The notes beneath the pieces are model-generated. The model had not been told where the DNA came from. It searched no databases and saw nothing but the letters and a program-made list of their open reading frames with translations. Positions 13,734 to 19,167 of a stretch of DNA of 19,167 nucleotides are shown here, piece by piece. Positions within the stretch are counted from its first letter, which is position 1. Every line of letters begins with the position of its first letter. The stretch lies in contig JAEWVQ010000363.1 in the NCBI GenBank assembly GCA_023459095.1, positions 1-19,167 of the forward strand. The letters are read 5' to 3'. Source of the DNA: Pseudomonadota bacterium (GTDB taxonomy: Bacteria > Pseudomonadota > Gammaproteobacteria > Burkholderiales > Rhodocyclaceae). The position numbers and the translations under genes were made by a program.

Positions 13734-14516
13734 CTACAGCGCCCAGTCGTAGTCGACGGTCAGCGGCGCGTGGTCGCTGAAGCGTTGCGCCTTGTACACG
13801 TGGCTGGTGCGCGCGCTGTGCGCGATCTGCGGCGTGGCGATCTGGTAGTCGATGCGCCAGCCCACGTTCTTCGCCCAGGCCTGGCCGCGGTTCGACCACC
13901 AGGTGTAGCAGTCGCCGGTGGCCTCGGGGTAGAGGCGACGATAGACATCGACCCAGCCCTGGTCGTCGAACAGCGACGACAGCCAGGCGCGCTCCTCGGG
14001 CAGGAAGCCCGAATTTTTCTGGTTGCTCTTCCAGTTCTTGAGGTCGATCTCGCGGTGGGCGATGTTCCAGTCGCCGCAGATCACCACTTCCTGACCGCTC
14101 GCGCGCAGGGCGGCGAGTCGCGGCGCAAAGCGTTCCATGAAGCTGAACTTGGCCTGCTGGCGTTCCTCCGAGCTGGAGCCCGAGGGCAGGTACAGCGAAA
14201 TCACCGACAGCTTGCCGAAATCGGCCTGCAGGTAGCGGCCCTCGGCGTCGATGTCGGCAATGCCCAGGCCTTCGACGATGCGGTCGGGCGCGTGCCGGCT
14301 GTAAATGCCGACGCCGCTGTAGCCCTTCTTTTCGGCATGGTGGAACCAGCCCTGGTAGCCCGCGGGGGCGCGCATCGCATCGCTGAGGTCGCCGGCCTGC
14401 GCCTTCAGCTCCTGCAGGCACAGAATGTCGGCCTGCTGGGCGGGCAGCCAGTCGAGGAAGCCCTTGGTGGTCGCCGAGCGGATGCCGTTGAGGTTAAGGG
14501 AGATGATGCGTAACAT
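13734..14516 (-). CDS. xthA: Exodeoxyribonuclease III
   Basis: The 260-residue Mg-dependent AP endonuclease/3' exonuclease acts in base-excision repair. Active-site motifs are in order: LNLNGIRSA (7-15), metal ligand E36 in CLQELKAQ, YSGVGIYSR (66-74), GDWNIAHREID (148-158, with D149 and N151), WWSNRGQAWAKNVGWRIDY (206-224), and terminal SDHAPL with D248-H249. Length is normal (E. coli XthA has 268). The ATG at 14516 gives the canonical MLRIISLNLNGIRSA start. It is divergent from pyrE across only 39 bp, and its probable -10 lies inside the pyrE 5' end. Confidence 0.96.
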   Translation of the reverse strand: MLRIISLNLNGIRSATTKGFLDWLPAQQADILCLQELKAQAGDLSDAMRAPAGYQGWFHHAEKKGYSGVGIYSRHAPDRIVEGLGIADIDAEGRYLQADFGKLSVISLYLPSGSSSEERQQAKFSFMERFAPRLAALRASGQEVVICGDWNIAHREIDLKNWKSNQKNSGFLPEERAWLSSLFDDQGWVDVYRRLYPEATGDCYTWWSNRGQAWAKNVGWRIDYQIATPQIAHSARTSHVYKAQRFSDHAPLTVDYDWAL

Positions 14517-14555
14517 GAGCGCTGTTTCCAGACATGCTGCGATGCAGGGTAAAAC

Positions 14556-15203
14556 GTGGATTTTAGCCGGGATTTCATCGCGCTCGCCTGTCGCAAGGGC
14601 GTGCTGCGCTTCGGATCGTTCGTCACCAAGGCCGGGCGCAACTCGCCCTATTTCTTCAATGCCGGGCTGTTCGACGACGGCGCCTCGTTCCGCGAGCTGT
14701 GCGGTTACTACGCGCGCGCAATCCGCGCCTCGGGGGTGACCTGCGACATGCTGTTCGGCCCCGCCTACAAGGGCATCCCGCTGGTCGCGGGCACCGCGAT
14801 CCGCCTGGCCGAGGAGGGTGTGGGCCTGCCCTTCGCGTTCAACCGCAAGGAGGCCAAGGACCATGGCGAGGGCGGCATGCTGATCGGCGCGCCGCTCGCC
14901 GGGCGTGTGCTGATTCTCGACGATGTCATTTCCGCGGGCACTTCGGTGCGTGAATCGGTGGACATCATCCGCGCCGCCGGGGCGACCCCGGCCGGCGTGG
15001 TGATCGCCCTCGACCGCATGGAGCGGGGCAAGGGCGAACTGTCGGCGGTGCAGGAGGTGCGCGACACCTTCGGCATTCCGGTGATCGCGGTGGCGACCCT
15101 CGACGACCTGATCGCCTACCTTGCCGACAGCCCGCAACTGGCGGCCAATCTCGATGCCGTCCAAGCCTATCGGGAGACTTATGGGATCGCGTCGGTTCGC
15201 TGA
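14556..15203 (+). CDS. pyrE: Orotate phosphoribosyltransferase
   Basis: The 215-residue enzyme converts orotate plus PRPP to OMP in de novo pyrimidine synthesis. Motifs are GVLRFGSFVTKAGRNSPYFF (15-34), GPAYKGIPL (68-76), the flexible loop with RKEAKDHGEGG (97-107), and the PRPP signature VLILDDVISAGTS (118-130). Length is standard (E. coli 213). The start codon is GTG at 14556, giving the family N terminus (DFSRDFI), and only a weak GGG/GGT element precedes it. No upstream in-frame ATG is plausible because the divergent xthA begins 39 bp away. The next gene begins inside the last codons of pyrE. Confidence 0.95.
   Translation: MDFSRDFIALACRKGVLRFGSFVTKAGRNSPYFFNAGLFDDGASFRELCGYYARAIRASGVTCDMLFGPAYKGIPLVAGTAIRLAEEGVGLPFAFNRKEAKDHGEGGMLIGAPLAGRVLILDDVISAGTSVRESVDIIRAAGATPAGVVIALDRMERGKGELSAVQEVRDTFGIPVIAVATLDDLIAYLADSPQLAANLDAVQAYRETYGIASVR
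14560..14565 (-). promoter_or_regulatory. Candidate -10 of xthA promoter, inside pyrE start
   Basis: Minus-strand TAAAAT (5 of 6) within GGCTAAAATCCACG lies 43 bp upstream of the xthA ATG and overlaps pyrE codons 2-4. No good -35 is seen upstream of it. If real, RNA polymerase starting xthA would occupy the pyrE initiation region. Confidence 0.35.
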
Positions 15204-15816
15204 ACTCCTCGTGTATTGCGCCGCGGCGCTGCTGGCGATGCCGGCGGCGGCGCAGTCCGCACCGCGCCCGATCTATTGTTGCGATAGCGCGGACGGACAG
15301 CCGGTGTGCGGCGACATCCTGCCGGATGCCTGTTACCGCCGTGCCTATCGCGTGGTCAGCCCGCAAGGCACGGTCCTGCGGCGGGTCGCCGCACCGCTCA
15401 CCGCCGCCGAAATCGCCGAGCGCGATGCCGAGCAGCGCCGTCGGCGGTTCGAGGAGGCCGAGCGCGCGCGCCAGCAGCGCCTCGACCAGGCTCTGCTCGA
15501 CACCTACCGCAGCCTGTCCGACCTCGACGTGCGCCGCGATCGCGAGGTCGGCGACCTCGACCGCCTGATCCGCGAACTGCGCGAGCGCGAAAGCGGCCTG
15601 ATCGAACGCCAGAAGGGCCTGGTTCAGGAGCTTGCCGCGGCCAGCGATCCGGCGCTCAAGCGCCAGCTCGAAGAGAGCATCCACGACCTCGATGGCGAGA
15701 TCGTCAGTCAGCGCAGCGTGATCGACGCCAAGCTGCGCGATCGCGCGGCGATTCTCGACCGTTTCGAGCAGGACCGCCGGCGCTATCTCCAGCTCACCGC
15801 GCCCGCCGCGCGCTGA
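15181..15816 (+). CDS. Exported coiled-coil protein (DUF4124-like), function unknown
   Basis: The ATG at 15181 lies 23 bp inside the end of pyrE and is preceded by GGGAG, so coupling is likely. The 211-residue product has a cleavable signal peptide (hydrophobic LLVYCAAALLAMPAAAQ, cleavage near residues 24-26). A small Cys-containing domain (C33, C34, C43, C51; residues 30-75, IYCCDSADGQPVCGD) follows that could form two disulfides and resembles DUF4124-type N-terminal domains. From about 78 to 205 it is a long, heptad-rich, Arg/Glu-rich coiled coil (ERDAEQRRRRFEEAERARQQ and following). It should act in the periplasm, possibly as a scaffold or envelope-associated factor. No enzymatic motif is visible. 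Confidence 0.8.
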   Translation: MGSRRFAELLVYCAAALLAMPAAAQSAPRPIYCCDSADGQPVCGDILPDACYRRAYRVVSPQGTVLRRVAAPLTAAEIAERDAEQRRRRFEEAERARQQRLDQALLDTYRSLSDLDVRRDREVGDLDRLIRELRERESGLIERQKGLVQELAAASDPALKRQLEESIHDLDGEIVSQRSVIDAKLRDRAAILDRFEQDRRRYLQLTAPAAR

Positions 15817-15849
15817 GCACCAGCCAGGGGCCCGGCCCCGGAGCATGCC

Positions 15850-17934
15850 ATGAACACCACCGCTCCCCGTGTGGTGCGGGCCGCCTGTCCGCACGACTGT
15901 CCCGATACCTGCGCGATGGAGGTGACGGTCGAAGACGGCCGCGCCACCCGCGTGCGCGGCGCCGACAGCCTGCCGTTTACCAACGGTGCGCTGTGCACCA
16001 AGGTCGCCCACTACCTCGAACGGGTGTATTCCGCGCAGCGCCTGCAGCATCCGATGAAGCGTGTCGGGCGCAAGGGCGATGGGCGCTTCGTGCGCATTTC
16101 GTGGGACGAGGCGCTCGACACCATCGCCGAGCGCTTCCGCAGCATCGCCGCCGACGATCCGCGCGCCATCCTGCCCTACAGCTACGCCGGCACCATGGGG
16201 TTGGTGCAGGGCGAGAGCCTCGATCGCCGCTTCTTCCACCGTCTCGGCGCCTCGCTGCTCGATCGCACGATTTGCGCCTCGGCTGGCGCGATGGGCTGGA
16301 AGGCGACCGTGGGGGCGTCGATCGGCACCGATCCGGAGGCGGTTGCCGATGCCAGGCTGATCCTGATCTGGGGCGGCAACCCGGTGGTGTCCAACGTGCA
16401 TGGCTGGCGCTACCTGCAGGAAGCGAAGCGGCGCGGCGCGCGCCTGATCTGCATCGACCCGCGGCGCAGCGAGACCGCGGCGAAGTGCGATCTGCATCTC
16501 GCCCCCTGGCCCGGCACGGACGGTGCGCTGGCGCTGGCGATGATGCAGGTGCTGATCGCCGACGACCTTCTCGACCACGACTACATCGCCCGCCACACCT
16601 TCGGCTTCGACGCGCTCGCCGAGCGCGTGCAGGCGCATACGCCTGAGTGGGCGGCACCGCTCACCGGCCTGCCGGCGGCGACCATCCGCGCGCTCGCGCG
16701 CGAGTATGGCGAGTGTGCGCGCCGCGCGCCGACACTGATCCGCCTTAACTACGGACTCAATCGCTGTGCCGGCGGCGGCATGGCGGTGCGCAACATCGCC
16801 TGTCTGCCCGCGCTCACCGGGGCCTGGCGCCACGCCGCGGGCGGCGCGCTGCTGTCGACCTCGGGCAATTTCCCGATCGACGGGCAGGCGCTCACCCGAC
16901 CCGACTTGTACCCCGATCCCGCGCGCCTGCCGCCGCGCACGATCAACATGTCGACGATCGGCGACGCGCTGCTCGAAACCCGTGACCCGCCGATCCGCGC
17001 GCTCTACGTCTACAACTCGAACCCGGTCGCGGTGGCGCCGCACAGCGCCCGGGTGCGCGCCGGCTTTGCGCGCGAGGATCTGTTCTGCGTTGTCCACGAA
17101 CTGTTCCAGACCGACACCGCCGATTACGCCGACATCCTGCTGCCTGCCACCAGCCAGCTCGAGCATCGCGACATCCACACCGCCTACGGCCACCTCTATG
17201 CCGTGGCCAACACCCCGGCGATTGCGCCGCTGGGCGAGGCCAAGCCCAATACCGAGGTGTTCCGCCTGCTCGCCGCGCGCCTGGGGTTCACCGAAGCGGC
17301 GCTGTTCGAATCGGACGAGCAACTCGCGGCGGCGGCGTTCAAGCGCGGCGATCCGCGCGCCCTCGGCTTGTCGCCGGAACAACTGGCGGCGCGCGGCTGG
17401 GCGCGGCTGAACCTGCCACGGCCGTTCGTGCCGTTTGCGGCCGGCGGTTTCCGCACGCCGTCCGGCAAATGCGAGTTCTATTCGGAAGCGCTCGCCGCGC
17501 GCGGGCTCGATCCGCTGCCGGCATGGCATCCGCCGGCCGAGTCGCCGGTGAGCAATCCGGCGCTGGCCGCGCGCTATCCGCTGGCGATGATCTCGCCGCC
17601 GGCGCGTAACTTCCTCAACACCAGCTTCGCCAATCTGCCGCGCTTCGTCGACGGGGAGGGCGGGCCGAAGCTCGAGCTTCATCCCGATGACGCCGCCGCG
17701 CGCGGTATTGCCGCCGGCGACCGCGTGCGCATCCACAACGACCGCGGGGCCTTCCACGCCCGCGCGGTGGTGACCGACGGCGTGCGCGCGGGCGTCGTGG
17801 TCAGCCCTTCGGTGTGGTGGCAGAAGCTCTCCGGCGACGGCGAGAACGCCAATGCGGTGACCTCCTCCGCGCTCACCGACATGGGCGGCGGGCCGATCTT
17901 CTACGATTGCCTGGTCGAGGTCGAACGCGCATGA
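15850..17934 (+). CDS. Molybdopterin-dependent oxidoreductase, DMSO reductase family
   Basis: The 694-residue enzyme has an N-terminal [4Fe-4S] motif C13-x3-C17-x3-C21-x27-C49, followed by the bis-MGD catalytic domains. C142 in DRTICASAGAMGW aligns by eye with the Mo-ligand Cys of NapA (RHCMASA). Other blocks are ILIWGGNPVVSNVHGWRYL (about 176-194), DPRRSETAAKCDLHLAPWPG, VYNSNPVAVAPHS and the C-terminal MGD-binding domain (about 575-690, with HNDRGAF and the TDMGGGP terminal block). There is no Tat or Sec signal, so it is cytoplasmic. No partner iron-sulfur or membrane subunit gene is adjacent, so it may be a single-subunit enzyme. The substrate is unknown. The stop overlaps an ATG (ATGA) leading toward the Sir2 gene. 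Confidence 0.9.
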   Translation: MNTTAPRVVRAACPHDCPDTCAMEVTVEDGRATRVRGADSLPFTNGALCTKVAHYLERVYSAQRLQHPMKRVGRKGDGRFVRISWDEALDTIAERFRSIAADDPRAILPYSYAGTMGLVQGESLDRRFFHRLGASLLDRTICASAGAMGWKATVGASIGTDPEAVADARLILIWGGNPVVSNVHGWRYLQEAKRRGARLICIDPRRSETAAKCDLHLAPWPGTDGALALAMMQVLIADDLLDHDYIARHTFGFDALAERVQAHTPEWAAPLTGLPAATIRALAREYGECARRAPTLIRLNYGLNRCAGGGMAVRNIACLPALTGAWRHAAGGALLSTSGNFPIDGQALTRPDLYPDPARLPPRTINMSTIGDALLETRDPPIRALYVYNSNPVAVAPHSARVRAGFAREDLFCVVHELFQTDTADYADILLPATSQLEHRDIHTAYGHLYAVANTPAIAPLGEAKPNTEVFRLLAARLGFTEAALFESDEQLAAAAFKRGDPRALGLSPEQLAARGWARLNLPRPFVPFAAGGFRTPSGKCEFYSEALAARGLDPLPAWHPPAESPVSNPALAARYPLAMISPPARNFLNTSFANLPRFVDGEGGPKLELHPDDAAARGIAAGDRVRIHNDRGAFHARAVVTDGVRAGVVVSPSVWWQKLSGDGENANAVTSSALTDMGGGPIFYDCLVEVERA

Positions 17935-18008
17935 TCGGGTTGCCGGGCGGAGCGCCGGTGGCGGGTCCGGTGTGGGGCGCGGCAGGCAAGGGGAGGGCAA
18001 GGCCATGA
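17931..18008 (+). CDS. Possible 25-codon coupling ORF
   Basis: An ATG overlaps the molybdoenzyme stop (ATGA, 17931-17934), and a 25-codon Gly/Ala/Pro-rich frame ends with TGA at 18006-18008. That stop overlaps the sirtuin ATG (18005-18007), again as ATGA. Whether it is translated is unknown. Its value may be to carry ribosomes across the 70-bp gap between the two genes. The peptide has no recognisable homology. Confidence 0.25.
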   Translation: MIGLPGGAPVAGPVWGAAGKGRARP

Positions 18009-18787
18009 CAGTCGAGCAGCAACTCGATGCGGTCGCCGCGCTGTTTGCCGACGCGCAGCGCATCCTCTTCATCACCGGTGCAGGAATTTCGGCCGACTCC
18101 GGGTTGCCCACCTACCGCGGCATCGGCGGCCTCTATCACGAGCGCCTGACCGAGCACGGCCTCACCATCGAGGAGGCGCTCTCCGGCCACATGATGGCGC
18201 GGCGCCCCGAGATCACCTGGAAGTACATCGCCGAAATCGAGCACACCTGCCGCGACGCCCGTCCCAACGATGCCCACCGCGCGATCGCCGCGCTCGAGCG
18301 CGAAAAGCCCGGCGCCTGGGTGCTGACGCAGAACGTCGATGGCCTGCATCGTGCCGCCGGTTCGCGCCATCTGATCGAGATCCACGGCACCGTGCATCAC
18401 CTGCGCTGCACCGAATGCCCGCATCGCCGCGACGTCCCCGATTTCGACGGCCTCACGTTGCCGCCGGCCTGCCCGCTGTGCGGCGGCGTGCTGCGCCCTG
18501 ACATCGTGCTGTTCGGCGAAATGCTGCCGACCCCGGCGGTCGACCGCCTCGAAGCGGTGCTCGTCGCTGGTGTCGATCTGGTGGTGTCGATCGGCACCAC
18601 CAGCGTCTTTCCCTACATCGCGGGCCCGGTATGGTGGGCGCGCGAAGCGGGCGTGCCCAGCGTGGAGATCAACCCTGGCGACACCGAGGTCAGCCACCTC
18701 GTCGACCACCGCCTGCGCATCACCGCCGCGATGGCGATGCGGGAGGTTTGGCAGCGGCTGTATCCGGAGAAGCAACTGATCGCCTGA
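18005..18787 (+). CDS. NAD-dependent protein deacylase, Sir2 family
   Basis: The 260-residue sirtuin removes acyl groups from lysine, using NAD+. Motifs are GAGISADSGLPTYRG (25-39) for NAD binding, TQNVDGLH (108-115), catalytic H127 in EIHGT, and a zinc knuckle of C135-x2-C138 and C156-x2-C159. RPDIVLFGEMLP (164-175) and SIGTTSVFPYI (195-205) follow. Length fits bacterial CobB/SrtN-like proteins. GGGGAGGG upstream supports the ATG at 18005, which sits just after the tiny ORF. It is the last gene of the plus-strand cluster. Substrate (deacetylase versus desuccinylase) cannot be called confidently, because the class-defining Tyr/Arg pair was not identifiable by eye. Confidence 0.93.
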   Translation: MTVEQQLDAVAALFADAQRILFITGAGISADSGLPTYRGIGGLYHERLTEHGLTIEEALSGHMMARRPEITWKYIAEIEHTCRDARPNDAHRAIAALEREKPGAWVLTQNVDGLHRAAGSRHLIEIHGTVHHLRCTECPHRRDVPDFDGLTLPPACPLCGGVLRPDIVLFGEMLPTPAVDRLEAVLVAGVDLVVSIGTTSVFPYIAGPVWWAREAGVPSVEINPGDTEVSHLVDHRLRITAAMAMREVWQRLYPEKQLIA

Positions 18788-18983
18788 GCTCCGCCGGGCG
18801 GCGGTCTATTGGGGCTCGATGGGCGCGGACCATGCCGAGCGCGTCGAGCACCGGTGCCGGGCTGTGGCCGCAGCCGATGGGATTGAGCTCGTCGTAGGCG
18901 GGCAGGCGCGCCAGGGCGCGGGCGACCTTGTCCCTGTCCGCCGTACTCAGAAGAGGCAGATTCCCTGCACGGCTTATCGCCAT
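18720..18983 (-). pseudogene. Unidentified ORF, probably truncated by the insertion-sequence junction
   Basis: From about 18950 back to 18825 the minus strand shows strong GC3 bias in one frame. It encodes RDKVARALARLPAYDELNPI followed by GCGHSPAPVLDALGMV, which looks like genuine protein but is unlike any family I can name. Before that it starts inside an inverted-repeat spacer (ATG 18983), so its real N terminus is probably missing. Beyond about 18825 codon bias weakens, and the frame overlaps the end of the sirtuin gene by 68 bases. I take it as a remnant of a host gene cut by the element to its right. Confidence 0.25.
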
Positions 18984-18995
18984 CCAGGGAATCTG
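18957..18995. repeat. Perfect 11-bp inverted repeat with 17-bp spacer
   Basis: CAGATTCCCTG (18957-18967) and CAGGGAATCTG (18985-18995) are exact reverse complements separated by 17 bases. Read outward, the right copy begins an AT-richer stretch leading to a transposase-like 3' end 62 bp further on. This fits the terminal inverted repeat of an insertion sequence, with the left copy either a second end or part of the target. It could instead form an RNA hairpin, but no T-tract follows directly. Confidence 0.7.
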
Positions 18996-19167
18996 GATGC
19001 TGTGTTATCGGATTTTTTAAAGAAGCGACACAGATCGGGGCAGGGCAATCGCACCTTCATGTCATGAACCCGAGCAACGCAGCGCGGAAGGAGTCAGAGG
19101 TGGCGGCCAGCATCCGCTTGGTCTTGAGGCTGCCTTTCCGTGAAGTATCCAGCCGAAGGAGGTTCAT
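18985..19167 (-). mobile_element. Likely end of an ISAs1/H-repeat-like insertion sequence (truncated by window)
   Basis: From 18985 rightward base composition drops, with gattttttaaag at about 19011-19022. The minus strand then encodes a transposase-like C terminus. The CAGGGAATCTG element at 18985 would be the IS end, about 70 bp after the transposase stop, a common arrangement in DDE elements. The other end is outside the window. Boundary and family are inference. Confidence 0.4.
19057..19167 (-). CDS. Transposase C-terminal fragment (ISAs1/H-repeat-like), partial
   Basis: The frame enters from the right edge and ends at TGA (19057-19059), so about 36 codons are visible. The ATG at 19167 may be internal. 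The peptide NLLRLDTSRKGSLKTKRMLA followed by ATSDSFRAALLG matches my recollection of ISAs1 and H-repeat transposase C termini. The usual pattern there is (A)LNLL-x2-D-x-(T/S)-x-K-x-S-L-K-x-K-R-x2-A. The catalytic DDE residues are outside the window. Alternatively it is an unrelated small basic protein. Confidence 0.4.
   Translation of the reverse strand: MNLLRLDTSRKGSLKTKRMLAATSDSFRAALLGFMT

Noticed and set aside
14965..18111. 1048-codon open frame on the minus strand opposite the pyrE end, coiled-coil, molybdoenzyme and sir2 genes
   Set aside because: The plus-strand frames carry complete family motifs. The antisense frame is low-complexity His/Arg/Gly/Ala-rich with no motif, the usual result of extreme GC3 bias suppressing antisense stops.
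18819..19067. 82-codon plus-strand frame after sir2
   Set aside because: It crosses the inverted repeat and the composition change. The better coding signal is on the minus strand and no motif is seen.
1..19167. tRNA, rRNA, CRISPR or riboswitch elements
   Set aside because: I looked for cloverleaf ends, regularly spaced repeats and conserved aptamer cores in the intergenic gaps and saw none. Without a covariance search, small RNAs cannot be excluded.

Overview
The window is about 70% GC with strongly GC-biased third codon positions. Together with the gene families present (the compact 'ferrooxidans-type' GshA, a DUF1840 protein, a YqjD-YqjE-YqjK trio, a propionate/succinate-type CoA transferase), this suggests a betaproteobacterial chromosome, most likely Rhodocyclales (Thauera/Azoarcus-like). 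That placement is inference from gene content and composition. I found no rRNA, tRNA, CRISPR array, prophage or plasmid backbone, and most of the window is ordinary core and metabolic chromosome.

Layout, left to right. (1) 1-172, minus: 5' end of a dienelactone-hydrolase-like exported enzyme, cut by the window edge. (2) 520-1419, plus: LOG-family nucleotide phosphoribohydrolase. (3) 1626-4969, plus: gshA, gshB and an apbE lipoprotein gene, with gshB and apbE overlapping by ATGA. (4) 4993-7800: an AraC-family regulator (minus) divergent from a salicylaldehyde/vanillin-type aldehyde dehydrogenase (plus). The 390-bp region between them holds a palindrome, a sigma70-like promoter and a puzzling short-ORF leader. 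(5) 7855-10884: a DUF1840 gene and hpt (minus), divergent from upp and uraA (plus), forming a base salvage block. (6) 10904-11964, minus: yqjD, yqjE and yqjK, small membrane/stress proteins. (7) 12110-14516, minus: acetyl-CoA hydrolase/transferase family CoA transferase and xthA. (8) 14556-18787, plus: pyrE, an exported coiled-coil protein, a cytoplasmic molybdopterin oxidoreductase and a Sir2 deacylase, packed closely enough to be one transcript. (9) 18788-19167: a lower-GC junction with a decapitated ORF, a perfect 11-bp inverted repeat, and what looks like the C-terminal end of an ISAs1/H-repeat-like transposase running off the right edge.

Functionally, region 3 makes glutathione, and regions 5 and 8 supply nucleotides (uracil and hypoxanthine/guanine salvage, plus the OMP step of de novo pyrimidine synthesis). 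Region 4 looks like a regulated aromatic-aldehyde oxidation unit. Region 6 is a general stress/envelope operon.

I see no convincing new multi-gene defence or signalling system. The parts most worth a second look are the AraC/ALDH leader, the ATGA-linked 25-codon ORF between the molybdoenzyme and the sirtuin, the Lys at a metal-site position in ApbE, and the insertion-sequence junction at the right end.
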